Part shown: positions 1 through 7,073 of the stretch, piece after piece | How positions within the stretch are numbered: the stretch's first letter is position 1 | Layout: every line of letters begins with the position of its first letter | Source: Paenibacillus senegalimassiliensis | GTDB lineage: Bacteria > Bacillota > Bacilli > Paenibacillales > Paenibacillaceae | Assembly: GCF_001486585.1 (NCBI RefSeq) | Contig: NZ_LN909042.1 | Location: 1 to 64,000, forward strand | Direction of reading: 5' to 3' | DNA length: 64,000 nucleotides | Translations under genes and position numbers: made by a program | Notes under the pieces: model-generated | What the model was told of the DNA's origin: nothing | The model's database searches: none | The model's input: only the letters and a program-made list of their open reading frames with translations

Positions 1-27
1 GACCCAAAGAGCGAAGGAGGATTTTAA

Positions 28-462
28 ATGTCCGTAATAGATGTAAGGTATATTGGTGAGTCATCTGAGGGTTTTACCCATGGAAAAGTATACGAGAGCG
101 CATTGAATGTTTCTGACGGTAGTTTGCTGGTAACTGATGATGTTGGCAAGTCAGTAAGATTTGAGCCGGGATGGTTTATGACATTTGACAACTTGGGAGT
201 GCACGGAAGCACAAGGCGCAGGGAATCTGCTTGGCTGGATGGGGTAGCAAAAAAATTTTGTGGAGTTATTAAGCGCGAAGATGCGGTGAAGTACCTCAAC
301 GACAAAGAAAAATACGATTTTCACTGTCTTTGCAACAAGATTGAGATGGGCAGAAAAAGGGATGGGAAACATCCTGTGAATGCCTACTTGGTTATCAATG
401 TCGATGAACCATATGCGAAAGAAGTTGCCGATATTTTGAAGCGTCATGGACATTGGGGATAA
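28..462 (+). CDS. hypothetical prophage protein, 144 aa
   Basis: Starts at an ATG preceded by GAAGGAGG (13-20) and is the first of a run of short, same-strand genes typical of the middle region of a siphoprophage. The protein is soluble, with no signal peptide or membrane segment, and has a basic, Cys/His-containing middle around residues 75-110. I do not recognise a family. Position upstream of the late regulator suggests an early or middle phage gene. Existence as a gene is well supported by ribosome binding site and spacing; function is unknown. Confidence 0.75.
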   Translation: MSVIDVRYIGESSEGFTHGKVYESALNVSDGSLLVTDDVGKSVRFEPGWFMTFDNLGVHGSTRRRESAWLDGVAKKFCGVIKREDAVKYLNDKEKYDFHCLCNKIEMGRKRDGKHPVNAYLVINVDEPYAKEVADILKRHGHWG

Positions 463-509
463 TGCACATTCCGCGGCAACGCCGCAATGACCATTTAATG
501 AAGGAGTGA

Positions 510-863
510 ATGAAGGTGAAGACAGAAATGCAGATTCAAAAAGAAAATGTTGCAAAGTTACTAAAATTGATAGCGGAAAATCCGGATTTGAGAGTATTGC
601 CAATGGTAGACTCCGAAATTGTAGCCGATGATGGATATAATCGTTGGACGGCTGTATTCGGGTCGGCGCAGGTCGATGAAGTTGTGTCAATGGGAGAGCG
701 CATTTATATCCGCTCAGATGATGAAGAACAATTGATTAATGAAGCTTACGACAAGTTGTATGACGACAAGTTGACGGACAAAGAAGCGGAAAAGAAAGCC
801 GAAAGCATTGTCGGTAGTTACGAGTGGGAAAAGGTTATTTTAGTAAACATTAACGAGTCGTAA
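510..863 (+). CDS. hypothetical prophage protein, 117 aa
   Basis: Acidic, soluble protein rich in Asp, Glu and Lys. AAGGAG at 501-506 is only 3 nt from the ATG at 510, so an in-frame GTG at 516 (9 nt spacing) may be the real start. The C-terminal half has many charged residues and looks helical. It belongs to the same-strand cluster of small prophage genes; no family is recognised. Function unknown. Confidence 0.75.
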   Translation: MKVKTEMQIQKENVAKLLKLIAENPDLRVLPMVDSEIVADDGYNRWTAVFGSAQVDEVVSMGERIYIRSDDEEQLINEAYDKLYDDKLTDKEAEKKAESIVGSYEWEKVILVNINES

Positions 864-899
864 GTGATAATTGACACATTTAATGAAGGAAGTGTTTAA

Positions 900-1103
900 A
901 TGGCAAATCAGAAGAATAAAGAATTATTCTCATTGCTCGATGATCTACATGAAAATTATGTACAGATAGAGCATTACGCCGTTGGCCGAACAAAGGCCGG
1001 CAATCGTCCCTCTGGAAGGCTGCGACATATTGAAACTCATGCAAGCAATATTGAGCAGATTGCGGCGAAAATTCAGCAACAAGTTCAAGCCATGATGAAG
1101 TGA
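900..1103 (+). CDS. small hypothetical prophage protein, 67 aa
   Basis: Short, mostly helical protein preceded by GAAGGAAG (885-892). The C-terminus is a Gln-rich helix ending in QQQVQAMMK. It sits in line with its neighbours, 36 nt after the previous gene. No domain is recognised. Possibly a small DNA- or protein-binding phage factor, but that is only a guess from size and charge. Confidence 0.65.
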   Translation: MANQKNKELFSLLDDLHENYVQIEHYAVGRTKAGNRPSGRLRHIETHASNIEQIAAKIQQQVQAMMK

Positions 1104-1144
1104 AAACGTCACAGTTCGAAAATATAGTGAAGGAAGGGAATTGG

Positions 1145-1459
1145 ATGAATGATACAGTAGAATGCCCTTATTGCGGACATGAGAACGACATGTCAGACGG
1201 GTTAACTGATTTGTCGAGCGATAATAAGTTTGATCACGAATGTTCTTGTTGTGAGCGAGAATTTGAAGTGGAAGTAGAGTTTGACCCTATCTATAGCGCG
1301 AGTGAAATTGTCTATGTGAGTTGCGAGAAGTGTGGAGTTGAAACGAGAGACCCAGCGAAAAAAGGAAGTATCTTTCCTTGGCCGCAATTTATAGATCAGA
1401 ACACATTGTGCCGCTCATGTTTTCTTAGAGCCCATCAAGAAGAATACGACAAATGCTAG
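1145..1459 (+). CDS. zinc-ribbon-like prophage protein
   Basis: I take the ATG at 1145 rather than the upstream in-frame ATG at 1100, because AAGGAAGG (1131-1138) is well spaced for it. The protein has CPYC near the N-terminus paired with a CSCC about 27 residues later, then a second CEKC/CRSC pair near the C-terminus, so two zinc-ribbon-like folds are likely. Such small treble-cleft or ribbon proteins are common in phage early regions and usually bind nucleic acid. Exact function unknown. Confidence 0.65.
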   Translation: MNDTVECPYCGHENDMSDGLTDLSSDNKFDHECSCCEREFEVEVEFDPIYSASEIVYVSCEKCGVETRDPAKKGSIFPWPQFIDQNTLCRSCFLRAHQEEYDKC

Positions 1460-1491
1460 TGACGAAAATTTATCGCAAGAGGAGGGAATAC

Positions 1492-1689
1492 ATGAATAAC
1501 GACGCTTACAGTGAGGCTTGGAAGATACTCAGGAGAGAAGGATTGACAATCGCAGTCAGCAACGTTCCCAGCGATGTAGCAAGGATGCTTTGCGGAGAAA
1601 GTATAAGGGAGGATGATCGAAGTGGCAAGGAAAACGACTCAAGCGGAAATTCGGGCCAGCATACTGGATATGAGACGGATCTATGCTGA
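1492..1689 (+). CDS. small hypothetical prophage protein, 65 aa
   Basis: Start chosen at ATG 1492 because of the strong GAGGAGGG about 6 nt upstream; an in-frame ATG at 1453 lacks a site. The N-terminal 40 residues look folded. The Ser/Gly/Asp-rich C-terminal tail overlaps the next gene in another frame, so only the first two thirds may matter. No family recognised. Confidence 0.5.
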   Translation: MNNDAYSEAWKILRREGLTIAVSNVPSDVARMLCGESIREDDRSGKENDSSGNSGQHTGYETDLC

Positions 1690-1789
1690 AAAGACGGACG
1701 AGCAATTTGCATTTTGGTATCAGCGCCGTTACCGGGTTCCAGCAAGCTCAGTATTGCAGGTGATTCAAGAACAGGTAAAAAAGGCTTAG
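1622..1789 (+). CDS. small basic prophage protein, 55 aa
   Basis: Short gene of 55 codons in the frame that overlaps the end of the preceding one. It starts at GTG 1622, 9 nt after AAGGGAGG; an ATG at 1613 is too close to that site. The product begins MARKTTQAEIRASIL and holds a Trp-Tyr-Gln-Arg-Arg-Tyr segment near residue 33 and ends VIQEQVKKA. It is basic and helical. Such tiny proteins occur just before late regulators in Gram-positive phages. Function unknown. Confidence 0.5.
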   Translation: MARKTTQAEIRASILDMRRIYAEKTDEQFAFWYQRRYRVPASSVLQVIQEQVKKA

Positions 1790-1817
1790 TGATCCCATTC
1801 AGCAAGGGGGAATGGCA

Positions 1818-2189
1818 ATGGCTGATAATTTGGGGCAAGACGAACTGTTTCCCAGCGCGACACCTCAGGAAGTACTGCATGCCAAGTCGTTGCTGACAAG
1901 ATATAGACGTTGCAAGGCTATAGTACAGGAAATGTCTGGCATGGACCTTGACTACAAGCAGCAAATTACACTAAAAAAGTATGAAACCCTAATTCAAGAT
2001 ATAGAAAGTGCAGTTCGGCTTATCCTTGATCCAGATATCAGGAAGATGATTGAGCTTAGATACATGAAAGGGGAACGGCATAAGGTTGTGGTCCTTCGAT
2101 TTGGTCTAATGCATCCCAGCACTGTAGATCGCAAAATATACGAAGGCATCGCATCTGTTGCTAATAGCTTGAAACTGTTCAAGTATTAA
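1818..2189 (+). CDS. ArpU/RinA-type phage late transcription regulator (sigma-region-4-like)
   Basis: Protein of about 123 aa; ATG 1818 is preferred over ATG 1812 because AAGGGGG (1804-1810) is then 7 nt away. The C-terminal half, with LDPDIRKMIELRYMKG followed by a helix-turn-helix-like stretch around VVVLRFGLMHPSTVDRKIYEG, resembles sigma-70 region 4 as used by ArpU/RinA/Xpf-type late activators. Its location, last gene before the non-coding strip and packaging genes, is exactly where such activators sit. Inferred role: switching on the late operon from a promoter in 2190-2490. The family assignment rests on pattern and position. Confidence 0.7.
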   Translation: MADNLGQDELFPSATPQEVLHAKSLLTRYRRCKAIVQEMSGMDLDYKQQITLKKYETLIQDIESAVRLILDPDIRKMIELRYMKGERHKVVVLRFGLMHPSTVDRKIYEGIASVANSLKLFKY

Positions 2190-2330
2190 AAATGCGTGTA
2201 AATTGCGTGTAAGTCGCGTCCTTTTTGCGTGAAGTGTCAAGGTAAAGTGTTCTCAGGGAGAAATCCTTGGAAATATCTGAACCTTGACATTTTCATAGGT
2301 CGTGTGAAAAGCCGAAATAGGCGAAGTATC

Positions 2331-2387
2331 CAGGGGAAGTAGGCGCGGTACCCGTAAGTAACTCGGGGGTTCAGATTCCTCCCTCTG
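2331..2387 (+). ncRNA. degenerate tRNA-like element (acceptor and T-arm only)
   Basis: CAGGGG at 2331 can pair with CCCTCTG at 2381-2387 (6 bp with one G-T). Just inside is a T-arm-like hairpin with stem GGGGG and a TTCAGAT-type loop. The sequence between is too short for complete D and anticodon arms. It may be a decayed tRNA. Confidence is low because the T-loop departs from the consensus. Confidence 0.25.
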
Positions 2388-2413
2388 AAAAGCGACTCAA
2401 AATAATTCTAATA

Positions 2414-2455
2414 TGACCTAATGGTTATAGGTAGGTTCGATTCCTGCCTGGGTCA
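2414..2455 (+). ncRNA. tRNA-like minihelix without anticodon arm
   Basis: A 7-bp acceptor-like stem, TGACCTA (2414-2420) with TGGGTCA (2449-2455), encloses a D-loop-like ATGGTTATA and a perfect T-arm, GGTAGG-TTCGATT-CCTGCC (2430-2448). The T-loop is the canonical tRNA sequence. The 42-nt total leaves no room for an anticodon arm, so it cannot be a decoding tRNA. It could be a deleted tRNA, a tRNA mimic, or a remnant of an integration site. Confidence 0.45.
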
Positions 2456-2490
2456 CTAACATAGGTATCATGATCTTTTCCTCCTAATAT

Positions 2491-2520
2491 AGCCGCTCCT
2501 TAACCAGGGCGGCATTTTTT
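2491..2520 (+). terminator. intrinsic terminator
   Basis: Stem GCCGCTC (2492-2498) with GGGCGGC (2507-2513), loop of 8 nt, then ATTTTTT. It closes transcription from the strip containing the tRNA-like folds, immediately before the short recombinase gene. Confidence 0.75.
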
Positions 2521-2541
2521 ATGCTAAACAGGGGTGGTGGT

Positions 2542-3102
2542 ATGAAGAAAGTCCAGCCTATAAGGGATGACAGAATTATTGAGGGCATGAAGCACTATTT
2601 TTACACACGAAACATCAGGAATTACTTGTTCTTTTGCATCGGCATTTATTCAGGTTTGCGCGTATCCGACCTTTGCAGGCTTACCGTGGCAGAGGTGAGA
2701 GGTTCGCATGTCAATCTGATTGAGCAAAAAAACAAGCATGCAAAAAGGTTTGTTGTCCATCATAGCATTAGGTCTGATCTGGATGATTACATCAAGGACA
2801 TGAGGGATTCGGACTATATTTTTCAGAGCAGGCAGATTAAGACGGTTAGCCGGATGCGAGGACAGCCGATTGATCGGACAACCGCATACAGATTCCTTGT
2901 TTCAGCAGGACGACAATTTGGGCTGACCGAAATAGGGTGCCATACGCTGCGAAAAACATGGGCATATCGCCTGTATATGCAGGACCATAAGAACCTAGCG
3001 TTACTAATGGAAATGTTCGGACACACCGATCCAGCAGAGACTTTGGACTATATTGGCCTTACTCAAGACATGATGGACAAGGCAATTCAAGCCCTTAAGT
3101 GA
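2542..3102 (+). CDS. short tyrosine recombinase (catalytic domain only)
   Basis: The 186-aa product (ATG 2542 after GGGGTGGTGG) carries the tyrosine recombinase catalytic set: Arg40 in SGLRVSDL, His134 and Arg137 in CHTLRKTW, His161 in FGHTDP and Tyr170. Typical phage integrases are 300-400 aa and have an N-terminal arm-binding and SAM-like core-binding domain; both are missing here. Proteins like this sit just upstream of terminase genes in several Gram-positive phages. Whether it recombines DNA, helps packaging, or is a relic is not known. It is preceded by a terminator and followed by 250 non-coding bases, so it is its own unit. Confidence 0.85.
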   Translation: MKKVQPIRDDRIIEGMKHYFYTRNIRNYLFFCIGIYSGLRVSDLCRLTVAEVRGSHVNLIEQKNKHAKRFVVHHSIRSDLDDYIKDMRDSDYIFQSRQIKTVSRMRGQPIDRTTAYRFLVSAGRQFGLTEIGCHTLRKTWAYRLYMQDHKNLALLMEMFGHTDPAETLDYIGLTQDMMDKAIQALK

Positions 3103-3356
3103 AACACAATCCTTCAATCATTGCACTCATCATTTTTTACGGTGAAACAATATATGAAGGAACGCGTTTTTATTTGCTTAAAATGACTGCAACACAACTA
3201 CACTTATGTTTCACTCAATTAACATTATTTAGTGGAATATGGGTATAAACATGGTGATTTTTTGCCCCTGAAAAACGGTCATTTTTGACCAAAAAAGCAT
3301 AACTTACGAAAAGTTAGCGTGAAAACCAACTCAAATAACAGGAGGTGGGGTCTGAT
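3103..3356 (+). other. non-coding spacer with short hairpins upstream of terminase
   Basis: A/T-rich gap. It contains the hairpin GGTCATTTTTGACC (3277-3290) embedded between runs of T and A, and AACTTACGAAAAGTT (3301-3315). These may be a terminase recognition (pac/cos-type) element or a promoter region for the packaging operon; I see no convincing promoter consensus. Confidence 0.3.
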
Positions 3357-4079
3357 GTGTCAAGACAGCCAAGCGAATTAAGGAAAAAGGCTAAACAAAT
3401 ATGGCTCCGCAGCGGTCGAAAGAAGAAACCGAAGCAAATAGCCGACCAATTAGGTATATCGTCTGAACTGGTCAGGAAGTGGAAGAGCATTGACCAGTGG
3501 GAAGCAACTCCCGTTAGAAGTCGTGGAGCTCCCGAAGGGAATCAGAATGCTTTGGGCAATAAGGGAGGTCGTGGAGGGCCGGAGGGCAATGACCATGCAG
3601 TTAAGCATGGCTTATTTCGTAAATTTCTCCCGGACGATCCCGAGACGCTTGAAATCTTTGACCAGTCTGAACACCTTAACAGGATGGATATGCTTTGGCT
3701 TGCTATTCGTACCAAATGGACTAACATTGTTCGGGCACAGAAGATCATGTTTGTTCAGGATAAGGACGATACTACCCTAACATTGAAAAAGCAGAAGCAG
3801 CAATTCGGGGTATACAAGCGAGTGGATGAAAAGGGACAGAAAGAAGAAGTCCCCTTTCAAACATATAACGAAGAGGAATATGAGCTGCAATATGCCTGGG
3901 ATAAGCAGGGCAGAGCTTTGACTGCACAGGCAAGCGCAATGAGAGAGTTAAGAGCGCTCATCCGGCAATATGAGGACATGCTAAGGCAGGCTGATCCTTC
4001 TGAGGTAAGCGAGAAAAGGATAGCTGAAATGGATCTGCTTAAGTCCAAAGTTAAGGCTGCTCAAGAGGAGGCGTGGTAA
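3357..4079 (+). CDS. terS: phage terminase small subunit, PF10668-type (N-terminal HTH)
   Basis: Starts at GTG 3357, 11 nt after AGGAGG. Residues about 25-50 form a helix-turn-helix (KKPKQIADQLGISSELVRKW), followed by the family signature GAPEGNQNALGNKGG and AVKHGLFRKFLP. The C-terminal half is helical. This matches PBSX-like small terminase subunits that bind DNA near the packaging start. Length (about 240 aa) is normal for the family. It overlaps the next gene's start (TAATG), so the two are translationally coupled. A second, unrelated small terminase gene lies at 5013. Confidence 0.8.
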   Translation: MSRQPSELRKKAKQIWLRSGRKKKPKQIADQLGISSELVRKWKSIDQWEATPVRSRGAPEGNQNALGNKGGRGGPEGNDHAVKHGLFRKFLPDDPETLEIFDQSEHLNRMDMLWLAIRTKWTNIVRAQKIMFVQDKDDTTLTLKKQKQQFGVYKRVDEKGQKEEVPFQTYNEEEYELQYAWDKQGRALTAQASAMRELRALIRQYEDMLRQADPSEVSEKRIAEMDLLKSKVKAAQEEAW

Positions 4080-4762
4080 TGGCTAGGCACAGTGTACTTC
4101 AAGCGTTTTACACATCAAAGACATGGCAAGACTTCCGCTTGTCTCTGATCCTTGAAAGGGGATTGCGGTGTGAACACTGCGGAAATCTCGTTGCTCAGGC
4201 CAGAGAGTTGACAGCTCACCACAAAGTCGAGCTTACGCCGGATAATGTTCATGATCATTTAATATCACTCAATCCTGAATTGGTCATGCTGGTGCACCAC
4301 AAATGCCATAATGAGATTCATAAGCGCTTTGGAGCCAAAAGAGTCCGCAGCGTTTATTTAGTTTATGGTCCGCCGCTGTCTGGGAAGAAGACCTTTGTAT
4401 CTGAACGGATGATGCGCGGTGATATTGTGGTGGACATGGATCGGATATATGAAGCAATATCATTCCAGCCGTCATATGATAAGCCGGATAACTTGTTCAA
4501 CAATGTAGCGGGCATTCATAACCTACTACTGGATAACATCAAGACTCGCATGGGCAAGTGGGGAGATGCTTGGGTAATCGGCGGATATCCTGATAAGTTT
4601 AGGCGAGAGCGTACGGCTAACGATCTGGGGGCTGAGTTGGTGTACATCGAAGCAACTAAGGACGAGTGCATGTCTCGTCTTAACACTGATCCTCAGCGGC
4701 AGCATGTGCAAGCAGAGTGGCGTGGATACATTGATAAGTGGTTTGAACAATATCAGGAGTGA
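4079..4762 (+). CDS. HNH endonuclease fused to P-loop kinase-like domain
   Basis: The 227-aa product has an N-terminal HNH nuclease (zinc pair C31xxC34, active His in TAHHKVEL around 47-48, and HHKCHNEIH at 73-81). It is followed from residue 90 by a P-loop NTPase domain with GPPLSGKKT (97-105) and an Asp-rich strand VVDMDRIYEA, like small nucleotide or polynucleotide kinases. HNH proteins next to terminases help cut DNA during packaging in HK97-like phages; the attached kinase domain is the unusual part. It may act on cut DNA ends, but substrate and activity are inferred. AGAGGAGG precedes the ATG by 7 nt. Confidence 0.8.
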   Translation: MARHSVLQAFYTSKTWQDFRLSLILERGLRCEHCGNLVAQARELTAHHKVELTPDNVHDHLISLNPELVMLVHHKCHNEIHKRFGAKRVRSVYLVYGPPLSGKKTFVSERMMRGDIVVDMDRIYEAISFQPSYDKPDNLFNNVAGIHNLLLDNIKTRMGKWGDAWVIGGYPDKFRRERTANDLGAELVYIEATKDECMSRLNTDPQRQHVQAEWRGYIDKWFEQYQE

Positions 4763-4920
4763 TGGAAATGAACATTGTTGTTGAAATGAAGTCACTAGAG
4801 AATAAGTTGGGGCGAAAGCCTACTGATGAAGAACGGGAAATTTTTTTGGAAGGAGTCAAGGCAGGAGTTCAAGCCTTCGCTCAGATTGAAAGTCAGTTCC
4901 GAGAACCGCTGCTCAGGTAG
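4762..4920 (+). CDS. small hypothetical prophage protein, 52 aa
   Basis: ATG at 4762 overlaps the stop of the HNH-kinase gene (TGATG), with CAGGAG 2 nt upstream, so translation is probably coupled. The acidic, helical product begins MEMNIVVEMKSLENKLG and ends FREPLLR. It ends directly at the GC-rich candidate cos region. No family recognised. The coupling and the clean position between neighbours support a real gene. Confidence 0.5.
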   Translation: MEMNIVVEMKSLENKLGRKPTDEEREIFLEGVKAGVQAFAQIESQFREPLLR

Positions 4921-4985
4921 CCCCCCGGTCAAAATTTTTTTCGAAGGCGCGGGGTACCGTAGAGGGGACACGATTTTGGTGCAAA
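4919..4985 (+). other. candidate phage cos site
   Basis: Between the HNH gene block and the P27-type small terminase there is a strip with CCCCCCGGTC (4921-4930), an A/T run (AAAATTTTTTTCG), then GCGCGGGGTACCGTAGAGGGGAC. Cohesive-end phages of this type commonly carry their cos site just upstream of the P27 small terminase, with C/G runs of this look. The base composition contrasts with both neighbours. No cut position can be read from sequence alone. Confidence 0.4.
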
Positions 4986-5012
4986 CCCAAAAAATCGAAA
5001 TTCGGAAAGAAG

Positions 5013-5351
5013 GTGAAAAATCCGGTGAATAAAGCCGAGTGCGACAAAGAATTGACGAGATTGCGTGATGTCTTTGCAAAAGTGGACCCTGAAAAGGCTG
5101 ATCTGGTGGATGGACTTATCCAGGATGCAGCCTTTTTGTTTGCTGAAAATGCGGAGCTGCGCAAAGTGCTTGCGCAAACGGGCACCGTGAAGATTCACCC
5201 TCAAAACCCGAATTTGCAGAAGCCGGTTGAAGCAGCTCGCCAGTATCTTAAAAATGTCGGAGCCTACGCCGTTATTATCAAGACCTTGAATGGTGTGTTG
5301 AATAAAAACATGCTCGAAGAGGAAGACGATGACTTGGAGGAGTTCGAATGA
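5013..5351 (+). CDS. terS: phage terminase small subunit, P27-like
   Basis: The 112-aa helical protein ends in a very acidic tail (EEEDDDLEEFE) and contains PNLQKPVEAARQYLKNVGAY, similar to P27-family small subunits that pair with HK97-type large subunits. GTG 5013 sits against AAGAAGG; a GTG at 5025 has better spacing and is an alternative. The stop overlaps the large subunit start by 4 nt, strongly coupling the two. By position this is the more likely partner of the large subunit, which leaves the role of the first small-terminase gene open. Confidence 0.7.
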   Translation: MKNPVNKAECDKELTRLRDVFAKVDPEKADLVDGLIQDAAFLFAENAELRKVLAQTGTVKIHPQNPNLQKPVEAARQYLKNVGAYAVIIKTLNGVLNKNMLEEEDDDLEEFE

Positions 5352-7057
5352 GTGCTCCTTATTCATCCTATCTGCATGAGTATATGGCAAAGTGCCGCAA
5401 TGGAGAAATATTGGTCGGGCAAGAACTGCTGCAAATGTTTGATATTCTGGACGAGAACCTACGTGACCCGAACATTAAATTTGAGCCCGATGATGCCAAC
5501 AAGCGAATCAAATTCATTGAAGAGAAATGCCGACACTTTGAGGCACCATATGCAGGTAAGCCGTTCAAACTGGAGCTATTTCAGAAAGCATTCATTACGG
5601 CCCTCCATGCATTTAAAATCTTCGATGATGAAATAGACAAGTGGGTGCGTCTTTACCAGGACGTGCTTTTTGTCGTTGGCCGGAAGAATGGGAAAACCCC
5701 GCTGATCGGTGCAATGAACCTTGCTGAATTCTTCTGCGGACCCGAAGGGATTAAAATCCTTTGCTCCAGTAATGACTATGAGCAAGCTGCGCTAATGTTT
5801 GACGCAATCAATGCCATGCGCGAAGAGTCCCCATCACTGGATAAGGTTACCCGTAAGAATTTGACCGGAATATACTTCGGAAACCCTAAGCGCCGAAAGA
5901 AAAAGGGGAAATTTTCTTACCGAAACAAGGGGCACATCAAGAAAATATCAGCTAAGACCGGGGCCAAGGAAGGTCGGAATATTGCGGTAGGTGCGGCAGA
6001 TGAAGTCCATGAGATGAAGGATAACTCTGGAGTCATGCCGATTCGCCAGTCACTCTCTACTCAGGACGAGCCGCTATATTACGAACTTACCACTGAGGGA
6101 TTCACCAATGACGGATATCTCGACGAGCGCATGAAGGAAGCACGCCAAGTGCTGAAGCGTGAATTACATCGTCCCCGCTGGCTGGTATGGCTCTATACTC
6201 AAGACAGTGAGCAGGAGATATGGCAGGATGAGCGGACTTGGGTCAAGAGTAATCCAGGACTTGGAACAATCAAAAAATGGTCGTTTCTACGGAACATGCT
6301 GGAAGAAGCCAAGACCAATAAGGCAACCCGAATATTTGTGCTGGCGAAGGACTTCAACGTCAAGCAGAACAATGCGGCAGCTTGGCTTATGGCTGAGGAT
6401 ATCGTTAATGCCAATGATCAACCATTCACTCTCGATAATTTGCGTGGGCGTGTTGCTGTTGGCGGCGTGGACTTGTCTAAATCAGGTGACTTGGCGTGTG
6501 CAAGGGCTTTGTTCTACAAGGACGGACGGAAGTACACCATATCTCAATACTTCATCCCTGAATCAAAGCTATCCCAACTTTCCAAGGAAGACCTGGAGAA
6601 GTACAAGGATTGGATCAAGGCAGGCAGAATTACCGTCAGTGATGGTAACGAAAATGATTTCAGGCTTGTAACTGCATGGTTTGTCAGGTTGGTTAAGGAA
6701 TACGGAATTCGCTTTTTGAAAATTGGGTACGACAAATGGTCGGCTATCTATTGGGTGAAGGAAATGGAGGAAGCTGGCTTTGATATGGTTCGCGTTGAGC
6801 AGAACTGGGGACCGATGTCGGAACCGATGAAGCTTGTTGAGGCTGACCTCAAGAGCAACTTGCTTTATTACAACAATGATAGCCTTGATAAGTTTTGTCT
6901 TGAGAATACGGCGATTACGGTCAATTCCAAGATGGAGCAAATGCCAATCAAAGTACAAGGCAAGGATGAGAAGAAGATCGATGGTGCTGTAACAAACATC
7001 ATCTGCTATCGCGTGTACATCGATAACAGAAGCGACTTCCTCCGCCTATGCTCCTAA
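5348..7057 (+). CDS. terL: phage terminase large subunit
   Basis: The 569-aa packaging motor and nuclease pumps DNA into the prohead and cuts the concatemer. The ATPase half has Walker A at about 110-117 (VGRKNGKT) and Walker B at about 213-222 with the Asp-Glu pair (AADEVHE). The C-terminal RNase-H-like nuclease has Asp375 in GGVDLSKSGD, IGYDKW near 457 and KKIDGAVTN near 545. Order and length fit the Terminase_1 (HK97-like) family. It overlaps the small subunit by 4 nt and is followed 17 nt later by the portal gene. Confidence 0.95.
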   Translation: MSAPYSSYLHEYMAKCRNGEILVGQELLQMFDILDENLRDPNIKFEPDDANKRIKFIEEKCRHFEAPYAGKPFKLELFQKAFITALHAFKIFDDEIDKWVRLYQDVLFVVGRKNGKTPLIGAMNLAEFFCGPEGIKILCSSNDYEQAALMFDAINAMREESPSLDKVTRKNLTGIYFGNPKRRKKKGKFSYRNKGHIKKISAKTGAKEGRNIAVGAADEVHEMKDNSGVMPIRQSLSTQDEPLYYELTTEGFTNDGYLDERMKEARQVLKRELHRPRWLVWLYTQDSEQEIWQDERTWVKSNPGLGTIKKWSFLRNMLEEAKTNKATRIFVLAKDFNVKQNNAAAWLMAEDIVNANDQPFTLDNLRGRVAVGGVDLSKSGDLACARALFYKDGRKYTISQYFIPESKLSQLSKEDLEKYKDWIKAGRITVSDGNENDFRLVTAWFVRLVKEYGIRFLKIGYDKWSAIYWVKEMEEAGFDMVRVEQNWGPMSEPMKLVEADLKSNLLYYNNDSLDKFCLENTAITVNSKMEQMPIKVQGKDEKKIDGAVTNIICYRVYIDNRSDFLRLCS

Positions 7058-7073
7058 AGAAAGGAGGGAATGC

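Larger units (their letters stand above)
2190..2490 (+). promoter_or_regulatory. non-coding strip before packaging genes: repeats, hairpin, tRNA-like folds
   Basis: About 350 bases without a gene separate the late regulator from the short recombinase. Seen here: a repeated GCGTGTAA (two copies between 2194 and 2210, plus GCGTGAA near 2228); a 9-bp inverted repeat TGTCAAGGT / ACCTTGACA (about 2236-2288); and two tRNA-like folds listed separately. The repeats next to the regulator gene are the best candidate for its late-promoter binding site, but that is inference. Confidence 0.45.
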
